DNA of 64,000 nucleotides from Hyparrhenia diplandra (taxonomy: Eukaryota; Streptophyta; Magnoliopsida; Poales; Poaceae), in assembly GCA_015847255.1 (NCBI GenBank), contig JADLZK010007359.1, positions 558,001 to 622,000 on the forward strand, in the 5' to 3' direction. Within the stretch, counting starts at the first letter, position 1; each line of letters starts with the position of its first letter. The translations under genes and the position numbers were made by a program. Below the pieces are notes generated by a model, which saw only the letters and a list, made by a program, of their open reading frames with translations, searched no databases and was not told the origin of the DNA. Positions 35,345 through 46,914 of this stretch are shown piece by piece.

Positions 35345-37400
35345 CTTTTTAAACCTATTAGAGAATAGCTCTAATAGGTTTCTAATAATTATTTTGTTGC
35401 GTTATATAGAGACGCCTTTGCAAGGTTTTATCGGGTGCTAAACTCCTCATTCAGGTTTAACCATCTTTCGATGTTGTTTTCTGCTTGGTGTTTGAATCTG
35501 CTTTTTAACCAGAACTAATGGAGATACATATAGCTATATAAATTGGGGGCTCAAATAGATAATTCTATTCTCTTGTGTGAAACTGAAGACTACTATATAG
35601 TGACAGTAGCATCTTTGGATGACCAACAGGATCTGCATGTAGAGAGTCTTCCTCAGTTGTGTGAATTGCTGATAGTCAGTAGCTTCAGACATGATCTATG
35701 CATGGAAGGTTCTTTGCTACTTGCATTCCTGGTTAAATCTTTTTTTTTTTTTTTTTTTCATTCTTTTATAAGTCTGGTTCTGAATTCTGCACCAAACATG
35801 TTGTAACCAATCTCTGCACCAAACATGTCCATCACATCCCACTGTTTCTGAATTCTGAATCAGATGCTTTTTTTTCCTTTTTTAGTTCAGTTCAGTTCAG
35901 TACAGTAGTGGGTAAAGAAGGGAGGCAGCTGCAGAAGTGAATTTGTAATGGCTGTGTTGCTGGAAATGGAATGGGTGTGAGAAGTATCTGGTCTGAACTT
36001 TGTTTTTGCACTGGATGAGATCTCCTTATGGAAGTTCAGTGTTTATCAGTTTGCAGTAGATGGATCTTGGTGTGAAGAGTATCTTGGATGCCTTGTTCCC
36101 CATTGGTTCTTTTGATAACCTGATGGGTTCATCACTGTTATATTACTTATTTTACTGATGGGTCTAGAAATAAAAAGTATGATTATTTGTCTTGTTCCCT
36201 CTTGGAATAAGAATACTTTACTCTTGAATTAGCCCAGACCCTCAGCCACTTAGCTATGAGATGTGAATTGATCCGATACACTATCAGGTTATCAAAAGAA
36301 CACGATGCCCGCTGTTTGCAGAGCTAACACGATGCTCTCTGTCCATGATAAGTTTCAGTATCTGTAATCCAACTCCAGTGTTTCTTCATCATTTTGTACC
36401 TGTAGAAAGTGATGAACCTTCTGGATATTCTCTCAGCAAATAGTATAGGCAGACTTACAGCTAACAGCTTCTGTGTGCTTCTCTATTCATCATTTTGTAC
36501 CTCCTGGAAACCCCCTAGTATTTGTTGAACATGTAAGATCACATGTAAGATCACATATGACACCCCTAGTATTTGTTGACAAGGTTCAGTCACAGCCTAT
36601 ATGCCTTCCTCCTAAAAAGCATGTCGTTGTGACATCATAGCTACAACAGCAGACCTACTCTTGTATCTTTTGGGGGATATCTTCTTTTATGTCAGTTTAA
36701 TGACAAGACCAGCTGAACATATAGGTGTATGATAGACTTGTCAGTTGTGATAAAACCATGAGAAAAAGCTTGTTTATTTCTTTGCATTGATTTATAAATG
36801 ATCAGCTTGTTTTCAAACGTCTTTGCATTGATGCCTGATTGTTCCAGTTCAGATCTTTGCATTGATGCCTCATGTTTATTTCTTTGTTTTCTGTTTTTCA
36901 ATGAACCTGTCAGCCTTTGCTAATGCAGTCTAGACTCTATTAGATTTTATCAGAGTTGAAATCTCTATGTAAGGCTAGTTGTATTTTTATCTTAAACATG
37001 ACAACGCTATTTACAGGAAATTTAACAGTAGGATTTTTTCCTTTTTTGTTTGTGTGAAGACAATTAAGACTTAGGAGAACTAAGTTTTCTTTGATTCTTG
37101 TTTTGCAGGAGTTGGTGTATGAAAGATTTCTTTTTTGCGATATTGCACAGGAATAGGAAGCAAGGCTGCAGTATGTGTTAGCATGTGGGTTGAAGACCAA
37201 AAATGTATTTATTTTTGATATAAACCTAGTTTGTAACTAAATATATTGTAGATGAGATGAGTCTTTGATGGTTTAGATCATGCTTTGAAATTTGGATTCA
37301 GTTCAGCTTATAAGGTTGCAGTGTATGACTATGTTTCAATCGTTGCTGCACCTAGCCATACATTTATTTTCTGAATTTTACAGATGAAAAATGGGTTACC

Positions 37401-37524
37401 TTGATCAGTTTTTGCTATTTTTAAATTTTTTCTTATTTACTTTGGTTTGTTTGCGTACGTTGTTGATCAGTTTTTGCTATTTTTAATTTTTTTTCTTATT
37501 TACTTTGGTTGGTTTGCGTATGTT
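37401..37524. repeat. Two-copy tandem repeat, unit 62 bp
   Basis: Units begin TTGATCAGTTTTTGCTATTT at 37401 and 37463 and end near 'tttgcgta.gttg'. They differ at a few positions. Confidence 0.85.
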
Positions 37525-38064
37525 GTTAACCTGTCCATTGTTGTCAAAAAAGAAAAAAAAAAAACCCCACCTATCCACGCGCTTCCAAATGAGCAGAGTA
37601 GCAGCGGGTCAACCCTGACATGGGTGGAAGGGATCGGGTGGGGCAAGTGGATCAACTCAATCCACGCTTGGGTGTAAACACACGTGAAATTTACGCACTT
37701 CCAGCCAAACGAAGCCTCAGAGAGATCCCTCTGCAGTGTCTTAAAGTACAGTAAGAAGTGAATTCTAAAAGTTAATACAGTAAGAAGTAATAGTCATGGT
37801 AAAGGTTGTACCATTCCAGTTCCAGTGTGAACACGGGAGACTCTAGAAACTGGCATGGAAATCGGTTCCTAGCTAGTGAGGACTGGCTATATACAAATTA
37901 CACAATGCATTCCTAGATGGATTGCTTCCATTCCAGGCCATGATTCCGGGGTAACCGAACATAGCCTAAAGATTAACGCGCGCCTTCATCCATGCATTCA
38001 TGGCGTCGCTAGCTGCTACCTACTCAAACGTAACACAGCCGTGTGTGCGATCTTTCCTTGTTGC

Positions 38065-38072
38065 CTATATAA
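38065..38072 (+). promoter_or_regulatory. TATA box of the aspartic protease gene
   Basis: CTATATAA, 83 bp upstream of the ATG at 38155. It predicts a transcript start near 38098. Confidence 0.7.
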
Positions 38073-38154
38073 CCGAGAGTGTCCGAGTTGCACGGCAAAC
38101 CTAGCTAGAGACTAGTACTCTGATCGATCTTACTCGATTGGTACACAGCTAGCC

Positions 38155-39853
38155 ATGGAGGATGCTGTCGTCTTGCTTCTGTTCCTTGTGCTCAGCTTGT
38201 CCGGTTCTTCTCCTACTAGCAGTGTCCCAGTCGCCGTCCGTGCAGCAGCAGACGCGGCAAAACACGAGTACACATTTGTGGCGATCAGCTCGCTGAAGCC
38301 CAAAGCTGCTTGCACTGGACACAGGGGTACGATCCTGTGATCCGAAAACACGATCGAACAGCTGAAAAAAAAAAATGATCTATCTGAAGCGATACTACTG
38401 AACGAACTGAACGATGTTGGTTGTATTTGTTGCAGTGTCTCCACCCCATGGTGACCAGAACGCCACGTGGCTACGCCTCAGTCTCTCCCATGGCCCCTGC
38501 TCGCCGTCGTCGCACCGCCGCGAGCAGAAGCCGCCGTCCTTGGCCGAGCTGCTACGGCAGGACGAGCTCCGCGTCCAAAACATCCAGATGACGCTGCTGT
38601 CTGCTGGCGATGACGACGACGACGCCGACGATGATGAGAAGGTCAAGAAGCGCGCGGCGAGAAGCACCACAACCGCTATGGAACACGGGCTCGTCGTCGA
38701 CGTCAACGTCGGCTCAGCAAGTAGCATTTCCACGGTACTACCAACGAAACAGATTTTTATCCTCAGTTTTTCTTCTGTGTAATTAAGCAAGCGATCGATC
38801 GTCGATCCATCTCCTTTTTTCCCCATGCAGTCTAGGATTGATCCGATGGCCACCGGCGGCGGGACGAGGCGGAGCATGCCGGGGACGGTGCAGACGATGA
38901 TGGTGGACACCGCCAGCGACGTGCCATGGGTGCAATGCCACCCGCCGCCGACAGGTGGCAACAGGTTCTTCGACCCAACCAGGTCGCCCACCTACGCCCC
39001 GTTCCCGTGCGGCTCGCCGGCGTGCGCGCGTCTCGGCCCCTACGGCAACGGCTGCATCAACGGGCAGTGCCAGTACCGCGTCACCTACCCCGACGGCTCG
39101 TCGACGCTGGGCACGTACAGCTCCGACCTGCTCACCATCACGCGCACCACCGCCGTCCACAGCTTCCAGTTCGGGTGCAGCCAGGCCGAGCAAGGTCTGA
39201 GCCAGAGCAGCACCTCATCCGGGACCATGTCACTCGGCGGCGGCCCGGAGTCACTGGTGTCCCAGACGGCGGCTACCCACGGGAACGCCTTCTCGTACTG
39301 CGTCCCACCGACGCCGAGCGACGCCGGGTTCTTCGTCCTCGGCAGACCACCGTCTTCCAGGACGAGGACGTTCGTGGCGACGCCGATGGGGAGGTTCAGG
39401 CAGGCGCCCACGCTGTACCGTGTCTTGCTCCGAGGCATCACCGTGGCGGGGCAGCGGCTCAACGTGCCCGCGACGGTCTTCGCCGCCGGCTCCGTGATGG
39501 ACTCCCGCACCGCCATCACCCGCCTGCCGCCGACGGCGTACCAGGCGCTGCGCGCCGCGTTCCGGAGCAGGATGGGCGCGTACCGCCTGGCGGCACCGAA
39601 AGGGAGCCTCGACACCTGCTACGACTTCACCGGCGTCATGGTCGTCAGGGTGCCGAGAGTCGCGCTCGTGTTCGACCGGAACGCCACCGTGGAGCTGGAC
39701 CCTTCCGGGATCTTGATCGATGACTGCCTCGCCTTCGCGCCCAATGGCGACGACCGCACACCGGGGATCATCGGCAACGTGCAGCAGCAGACCATCGAGG
39801 TGCTCTATGACGTCGACGGTAGGTCCGTGGGATTCCGCCGAGGCGCGTGCTGA
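38155..39853 (+). CDS. Nepenthesin-like aspartic protease (A1 family), three exons
   Basis: Exons 38155-38326, 38436-38734 and 38831-39853 join in frame through GT-AG introns to give 497 residues, within the family's usual size. Residues 1-22 are a signal peptide (MEDAVVLLLFLVLSLSG), so it enters the secretory route. A propeptide follows, with an acidic Asp run. The first catalytic motif is VDTASDVPWVQC (Asp about 183). Cys pairs of the nepenthesin-type insert follow (FPCGSPAC, then NGCINGQC). The second catalytic motif is MDSRTAITRLPPTAY (Asp about 381), where the usual DTG/DSG glycine is Arg. The end has PGIIGNVQQQTIEVLYDV. The reading frame is intact. Substrate unknown. Confidence 0.9.
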
Positions 39854-39914
39854 GCTCCTCTGCCCAAGTCCCAACTAGGTGCTGCAAGTACTCCGTAGTT
39901 TGTATTTTGCGTTG

Positions 39915-39920
39915 AATAAA
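39915..39920 (+). terminator. Poly(A) signal of the aspartic protease gene
   Basis: AATAAA, 62 bp after the stop codon. Confidence 0.5.
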
Positions 39921-40654
39921 CCCATCTTAAGTCCTACCCTTTGGATCAGTACGGCGTTGGTCTGCAACTGTCGCATTGTCCTGCTACTTTGAGCGTTTAA
40001 TCTGATTAGCACAGTGAATGCATGACATGAGCACTTGATCTCTGAATAATGTTTCTGTTGATGATGCTCTCTGAATTGTGGGTACATATAGATATAGGAG
40101 GACCTGATTTACCTACAGGCTTATTTAGTTTACTGACTCCAATCTACAGAGTCATATTTGCAGCCTTTCTCTTACTAGCTGTTGCATTTTGAAGTTGCAT
40201 ATGTTTTTATTTATGGAAAGGGTGGAATATAAGTAGAGTACTTTGTGATAATGTAAAGCAACGATGCCCTGGAACTGAAAAGTAAATGAATGGATTCATC
40301 AAAGAATAGTTTCAGAGCTTTATGAATTATGAGTGGAACTTTTGACTCTCGATATTTCCACACACTCAGCAGTCATGCAGCAGATCTACAAGAATCCATT
40401 CCGCCAAGAAATAAATAATCAGAAAATTTAAGTGTTGCATAATCAGCACATGAACAATGATTATTTCCATACTGCATAATCAGCACAAGAACAATGCAGA
40501 GAGACAGATATCGGAAACAAATAATCCCTATTTGTGATGAAATGAATGAAGAAGAAAAGCAACAAGAGTGCATTTAAGTATGGGACGGCACGCAGGCCTC
40601 CTGATTTGAAAAGGATTGGTTCGGTTTACAAGGGATGGAAATGAAAACAGTGAA
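39921..40654. other. Spacer between convergent protease and NLR genes
   Basis: AT-rich. 'cataatcagcacatgaacaatg' is repeated in variant form near 40438 and 40475. No gene seen. Confidence 0.5.
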
Positions 40655-42702
40655 TCAGAACAAGCGTGGTTGCACAAGCTTCAATACAGGTCTCTTCTGC
40701 TGCATCAGAAGCTGAATCTCGTCAATTTGCTGCTGCATGTACTGCTTGTGTGCGTCGTTGTATCCCTTGAGCCACACTTCCTTAAGATATGGCAACGGGC
40801 TTAGCCCAGAAATCAGCTGCAAAGACGAACCCAAACCACCGGAGAAGTGGACCTTGAGCACATCAATTCCACAGCCAGGAAACATTATGTGCAATTTAGA
40901 GTTGCACTGAATCTCGCAAACCCCCCTGGAATATTCCCACAAGCCCGAAAAGTTGAGATTACCGTCTTGAATAGGGTTGATCCGAAGATGAGTAATGATA
41001 GATTTTGATGGTCGAGGCAATGCCAACTCCTCTGGATTTTCTATAGTGAGATCAACCTTGAGCTTTTCCAGATTCGGAAGGTCCTTGATCCAGACTAGCA
41101 ATTTGTTTACATGCCCGAACAACTTAAGACTTTTTAGGGTCTTGGGTAGTTGGGGGATGCCATCTAATGATAACCCATCCAATTTGTCATCACTATCAAG
41201 TACCACTGACAAAGATTTGAGATGGGCATGACCAAAGATGGCTTCACAAAACTTATTGATGTTTCTCTTGCTGATGCCTGACACGCCGAGCTTACGCAGC
41301 TGGCTAAGCTTCTTGAGCACATTGAAGATCGATTCACCACAAGAAGTATAATTCACATTGACAACACCAAGAGTATGCAAAACAACCAGCTTTTTAATAC
41401 CTCCAGGAACCTTAACACTGCCATCGAGCCCGCTGCCACGTCTGCACAACTTGGACAAGAAGCTGGGTACAAAATTAGGAGTACATGGCTTGTTGGTGTT
41501 GTATGACACTGACGAACCTGCTATGTCCTGGGCTGCACCATCGGTACCGACTCCTCCTCCTCCTCCTCCTCCTCCTGCTTCAGCTGTTACTGAAAGGTTT
41601 GTGACTTGTGCTGCTGCTGTTAATGATGATGATGATGTTACTGGTAAGCTTGTGACTTGCGCTACTGCTGATGCCCTATCCTCACCATCTGCTGCTATGA
41701 CATCATCACCATCTTCCCAATCCCATACTTTCATTGTACTTGTACCAGCACGAATGTAACGTAGCTTCTGCAGCTTCGTGATAAATACTGGCAAAGTTAC
41801 TATGGAAGTGTGTCTGATATCAAGAGTCTGCAGCTGCATCAGACCACCCATTGAACTTGACAGACAATTAATCCCTGTACATCCCCGTACGGAGAGAAAC
41901 TTGAGTCGAGGCAGTAGCTTCCCAATCTGTTCAAGGTCATCATTAGTTACATCTGTTGCATCCTCAAGATCCAGCACCCGAAGCAGCCTCATATTGATAT
42001 TTTTGCTATAGATGAAAAATGACTCCCACTTTCCAGAAACAGTTAAGGACCGTAGCCGTGAAAAATCGATGCTCTCATATACAATCTCATCTCTTCTGTC
42101 CCAGCTGTCCCTTATGGTGAGGTGTTGCCCAGTACGTGTCGAGTTGAGGCTGCAACGCCCTCCAATGCAAAGACAAGGTTATCTTCCATTGGCCGTGAGA
42201 TGATGTACTCATGGATGAAACCATTGACTTCACAAAAGACTTTATTTCTTTCTGGATGTTGGATTATGCTCAAGTTGACTAGCTCAGAGATGAATTTTTC
42301 ACCATTCTCATCACAACTTGTACCATCGGAAGTATCCCTACAGTAACCCTCTGCGATCCACCGCCACAGCAAACGCTGCCGCCTAATCTTCTTCTCTGCA
42401 GAAAAGATTGACATGTAGAAGATACAAGGCTTGATTGAATCAGAGCAAGCATCAAAGTAGTACTGCAGCCAAGAAAACAAAGGCCTTAAACCATGGAATC
42501 TTGTTTCCTTCTCCAGTTTGTCCATAAAGTGCTCACACAGAAACTGCAAATGGCGCCATATTCTTTTTGAATCACGCCATGTGTCTGGTTTGTATGCTTC
42601 ACCTATGGTAGCTATTACTTTGGGCAGCCTGCCACACTTGGCGACAATAGATTTTGCTACCTCCATCTCTTCATAACTTAATTGCTTGCCTTCCGAAGCT
42701 AA
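40655..42702 (-). CDS. NLR exon 4: GLPL, winged helix and LRR
   Basis: Acceptor ATTCTAG|TTA at 42702. It reads AKSIVAKCGRLPKVIATIG (GLPL), a winged-helix region with CIFYMSIFSAEKKIRRQRLLWRWIAEGY, and a VNGFIHEYI stretch at the MHD position. The frame shifts at 42118-42126 (GGG read where GGGG would restore frame) and continues as LTIRDSWDRRDE and MRLLRVLDLEDATDV into LRRs. It stops at 40655. An odd low-complexity Ser/Ala/Gly insert (about 41530-41700), with an eight-glycine run, interrupts the LRRs. Confidence 0.85.
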
Positions 42703-45700
42703 CTAGAATTGAGAAATAAAAAAATTATGAAATATAATATATATTCAATATCTACAAATCATCCTAATTTTAAGTAATAAAATTTGAACTTCAGCTGAAA
42801 GAAAATTACATTTAAGACCTAAGTTGTTGAAGGTTTAACTATCATGGTTATCATTTCAGGCCGTGTTTACTTTCCCCAAGAACTAATGGTCTAATGCGAT
42901 AAGGCAAATCCTCGTGTTCGAGAAAAATATAAGACAAATCATCACCTCTGATAATACATTAAGTTTCTTTTTGGGAGCAAGTAAACAACAGCAGGTTGAC
43001 TTTTTAACAACTACGATGTGAAGATCTTTGGTTTGCATCTAGCTAGGTGTAGAAATCTTTGAGGCACACAGCTTGGATAAATTAGACTGCATACAGAGTC
43101 AGCTACACATTGAACTGGACAAAAACTATCATTTATAATGCTGAAAATAGGATTATGAGACTTTGATGGTGAACATTATATATGTTGTTAGTATGAACAA
43201 TTAACTGGTCAAAAAATCATTGAAAAGTATGCATAATTAAGTAAATGGAGATTATTAGAAAGACTGTTCGGTCAATGCTAGGCTGGGAGTAAATGAACAC
43301 ACCTTTTCCAACAGGTTAAGGGCCACATCACCATCGAGACTTCTGATGTTCAGTACTGCTTTTCTGTCTTTATTTTGCACACAATGCATTGCAACTTTTT
43401 CATCAGTTGTGATGACAACGATAGTGCTTGGAATCCTGTGTAATCTGAGAGTGCTTTGGATCAAATCCCAGTCTTGCGTGGAGCGCACACCATTGATGAC
43501 AACCAAGCAACTGTATCTTGTAATAAAATCACAGCACTCTTTAATTGGGACGTGGCCTTCTTCCATCATACTAATTATTGCAGATTGCTTGACTTGGGGG
43601 TCATCAGAATAGAAATCAAGAAGTAATGACCAAGCAACTTGAGTCAAATTTAACGGACTGGGGACGTCCACCCAAGCAAATGCTCCGAATTTCTCACTGG
43701 ACAATCCCCATGGTACCGCTGAATAAAGCATTTTCTTGTAATAAACGGTCCTGACGAGCGATGATTTGCCAACACCTGGGATCCCCCATACCGAGACAAA
43801 ATGCGGATCGTCTTCATCATCAGAACCATCGGATAGACAATTGGTAAGCTGATACTCATCCCATTCACGCCCGAGGAGTGGAAATTTCTCGATCCATTCG
43901 AGTGCCTTCCGGCATCTTTCGGTATAAAGTACACTGTTGAATTCCTGCAAGTATTAAGATAGAGAATTGTAACTAACTTTGAAAAACTAGGCTAGATTAT
44001 AAACAACAACAATAACCACGTGGAGACTGGAGACAGCCGGGGGCTATATGGCTACACGCATTCACCAACCTTTATTAATTCTTTTATTCCCGATCTATTT
44101 AATTGCTCCTGAAGTCGAATCCAGGCCTAAATGCTACTTAAGCTAGAGACCCTTTCATTTGTATGGAGTACTTCACCTGGCCGGCCAGCCTCTTCTTTTC
44201 CAGTGCATGAAGTACAGTCGCTTCAGCTACGGCCACCATCAAGGTAATAATGAGGATGGCTCCGTTTTAATACAGAGCAAGCGGTGCGCAGTCATGCAAA
44301 ACGCGAAAAAGACGCGGGCGAGAGCTCTGCTTGCAAGCAGTCGATCCCTCACCAATGACCATGTAAAAAAAACGCAACAGAAAACAAGCGACCTAGAGGT
44401 TGAACAAGCACTGACCACTTGCCTAAGACTAAGAGCGTGGCTCCTTCATATCCTAAATCATGTCCGAAAGAAACTTATTTCTAGGATAGAGGAAGTACAT
44501 TCCTAGTAGCAAGCAAGCATCTTTATGCCGCAGGCAGGTATATTATTGACTCGACGCCTAATTAAACACCAATGAAGCAAACAAAATACATAAGCGATCA
44601 ATAACCTCCATGAACGATGCTTGTTGAATGAAATGGGTCGTCCAAGATAGCTAACCATACCTTTACGAAAGTATATGTAGAAGCTTGTTGGGTACCCAGC
44701 CGCAGCACCTTAGGTTTACAGTAACCGCATGGGCCTACGGCGATAATGGTTTGAGTATGTTCAGACAAGAAGGTGTCTTTGATGGAATCCCATTCTTCTT
44801 TGGAGCACAGGTCAGGGATGACAACCAAGCATTTATTATTACGAAGCAACTCACGGCACTCTTCAATCGGGTCAATAGTGCCTTCCATCAGACCAACTGC
44901 TTTAGTTTCCTTGACTTGAGGAGCATCAGAATAAAAATCCAGAAGTAACCTCGAGGAGAATTCCGTCAAGTCAAACGGGCAAGGTACGTTCACCCAGCTG
45001 CGCCATTGGATTTGTTCATAGTACACATGTTTGAGAACAAAATGTGAGCATAGAGGCGGACGGAATCTACCCAAAAAATCTGCATCATCAACGTACGGCA
45101 CCGTGAAGACACCAAATTCCTCCTCATCATTTCCCTCATTAATTCTCACATTTCCAAATTTATTGATCCATTCATGTTTATCTTTCCTTCTGTCGGACAA
45201 CAAGCGACCCTTTACACCTCTAAATTCATAGTGCCAAGACCCCTGCAAGTAGTAATAAAATAGAAATCTCATAGTTATTATGAAGGCGCATGCAGCGGTA
45301 GGGGATGTCTCCCTCCATACTGGTAATTCAAGTCGTTGAGTCAAACATCGAATATACACGAATCATGAATAACTTTTACTTTATTGAGTTTGAAAATGTG
45401 AATACAATTAATATGAGTATATATGTCGGAAAAATACTTTTGTAAAAATATACATATATCACTTTTCAATAAATAAAAATAACAAGTCAAAGTTACACTT
45501 TGGAGATCGTGTCCCTATCCAAAACTACTTGAATTACCAATATAGAGGGAGTACCCTCCTATCTAAAAAAAAAGAATATTATCCTAGGTTTTGACTTGGC
45601 CAATTTTTAAAAAAAGCTTGACTAAATCTGTAAAAGAAATGTCAAATTTTGTCTTTAAATAGGTTTATATATTATTAAATTACGTGACTTATTATTAAAT

Positions 45701-46914
45701 TACATTCCATGATTTTAGTAGTAGTAGTAGTAAATATCCTTTGTGGCAGCTAATGAATTGGTTCAAAATTTGTGGCTTAAATTACCTTGGGTTTGAAGAA
45801 GGCCTTGGGTTTGAAGAAGGCACAAAGAAATTGGTCATCACCAGGGATGTGTCCGAGCTCCAAAACTTCACATGGCGCCCCTGTGCATGGAAGAGCGATC
45901 CTTAATTGTGGCGTCGACAAGACTATCCGGCTACCATTCTTATGGTCCAGCAGGTACATTCTGATGAGAGCCCACTCTTCCAACGTGAATACATCTTCCA
46001 AGACAACGAGATACCTTTGCTCTCTCATTTGCTCCATGAGCTTAGCTTTCATGAGGTGGTCTTCTTCGGTTACCTCTTCTTGGTAAGAGCTGCTCATGGA
46101 GAATTGAGCTACCAAGCTCTTGACAAACTCATCGTGGTTGAAGGGACGTGTCACCTTCACCCAGGCACGGATTTTGAATTTTTCACAGGTTCTTGGGTCA
46201 CGATAGACCCTCCTAATGAAGACAGAGGTGGTACCAGGATCACCACCACTTCCTTGTGTATTGCTTCCCCAAATGGAGATAACCTGGAGGTCATGGTCAT
46301 CATCATTTTGAGGGACAACCAGCTCTTGGAGGCTATACCGCCAGCTGTCGCTGTGCCACATCCCAGTGGCCTCCAACGCATCACGTAGGACGTGGTATGC
46401 CACTGACGATGGGGTGGTGGCACCCGGCGACTGCTCTGCGGGAGGCATGACGACACCGGTGACTATAGGCTGCTGCTGCTGCTTATTGTCGTTGGAGCCG
46501 TGGAGAATGAGGTTGTTGTACCGAATGTTTCTCTGGCTGACGTCCTCCACCCTGGCCTTGAGCTGCTTGATGTCGGCCACCGCCAAGTCTAGGGGCAGCG
46601 GTGGCGCACAGCAGTTCACGCGTGTACCACAGGCGCCGCAGCCACGCCCAGCCCGAGGACTTGTCGTTCGGGTCAAGGTCGACGACGTACTCGACGCAGT
46701 CCTCGACGTCGAAGGCCAGGTAGCGGAGCTGCCTCACCCAGGTCAGCGACACTTGGCTATTGTTGGTGGTGGTGGCGGCGCCGCGGAGAAAGGACCGCAT
46801 CATCTCGAACTCATCGGAGATGAACACCAGGTCATTCTGCACCTTCTCCCTCAGCTTCTTCTCCTCCTCCACCGCCGACTTGACCAAGCTCAGCGTCCCC
46901 TCCACCGCCGTAGA
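40655..46914 (-). CDS. NLR resistance-type gene with coiled coil, three NB-ARC-like modules and LRR
   Basis: Four exons, all joining in phase 0: 46914-45786, 45242-44661, 43944-43303 and 42702-40655. About 1,460 residues with two frame corrections (near 46620-46650 and at 42118-42126). It encodes a coiled-coil (Rx-N-like) remnant, two degenerate NB modules, one NB with an intact P-loop, then ARC2/GLPL, winged helix and LRRs. Multiplied NBS motifs recall the rice blast gene Pib, which has a duplicated NBS; I infer a Pib-like lineage only. NLRs are cytosolic immune receptors. The extreme N-terminus is missing because CACTA-derived DNA begins at about 46914. It is therefore probably non-functional unless another promoter is used, or unless the missing start lies beyond the insertion. 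Confidence 0.85.
43303..43944 (-). CDS. NLR exon 3: NB module 3 with intact P-loop
   Basis: 214 codons. Acceptor TTGCAG|GAA at 43944, donor AAG|GTGTG at 43303. P-loop GIPGVGKSS at exon residues 54-62. RNBS-A-like FAWVDVPSPLNLTQVAWSLLLDFY. Kinase-2 is SCLVVINGV, with Asn-Gly replacing the usual Asp-Asp. RNBS-B is STIVVITTDEKVA. Confidence 0.85.
44661..45242 (-). CDS. NLR exon 2: NB module 2 without P-loop
   Basis: 194 codons. Acceptor TTGCAG|GGG at 45242 and donor AAG|GTATGG at 44661. It keeps the spacing of an NB domain (a VWVNVPCPFDLTEFSSRLLLDF-like helix and KCLVVIPDLCSKEEWDSI for kinase-2). Where the P-loop should be it has VPYVDDADFLGRF, so it cannot bind ATP in the usual way. Confidence 0.8.
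45786..46914 (-). CDS. NLR exon 1: CC remnant and NB module 1
   Basis: Begins abruptly at VEGTLSLVKSAVEEEKKLREK. It continues with EMMRSFLRG and WVRQLRYLAFDVEDCVEYV, the Rx-N EDVID-type region. The frame changes near 46620-46650. It then reads LAVADIKQLKARVEDVSQRN and NB module 1: a degenerate P-loop (WGSNTQGSGGDPGTTS), a kinase-2-like RYLVVLEDV and an RNBS-B-like NGSRIVLSTPQ. The donor AAG|GTAAT is at 45786. The last codons contain an 18-bp duplication (FFKPKA FFKPK). Confidence 0.8.

Larger units (their letters stand above)
34139..37716. mobile_element. 3.6-kb TIR DNA element (PIF/Harbinger-like), non-autonomous
   Basis: Ends GGCCTCGTTTGGCTG and CAGCCAAACGAAGCC match at 14 of 15 inverted positions. 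TCA lies on both sides (34136-34138 and 37717-37719). A 3-bp TNA duplication points to the PIF/Harbinger group, but TCA is not the usual TWA. The interior has no transposase-like frame. It starts with a GC-rich exon-like block and continues as T-rich intron-like DNA, so it may carry captured gene parts. Confidence 0.65.

Noticed and set aside
38926..39723. A 265-codon arginine-rich frame in the aspartic protease
   Set aside because: It overlaps the real protease frame, which has catalytic motifs and splice sites; this is a shifted shadow.
44159..44506. A 115-codon plus-strand frame between NLR exons
   Set aside because: It lies within an intron of the minus-strand NLR gene, has no recognised domain, and its codon use is unremarkable.
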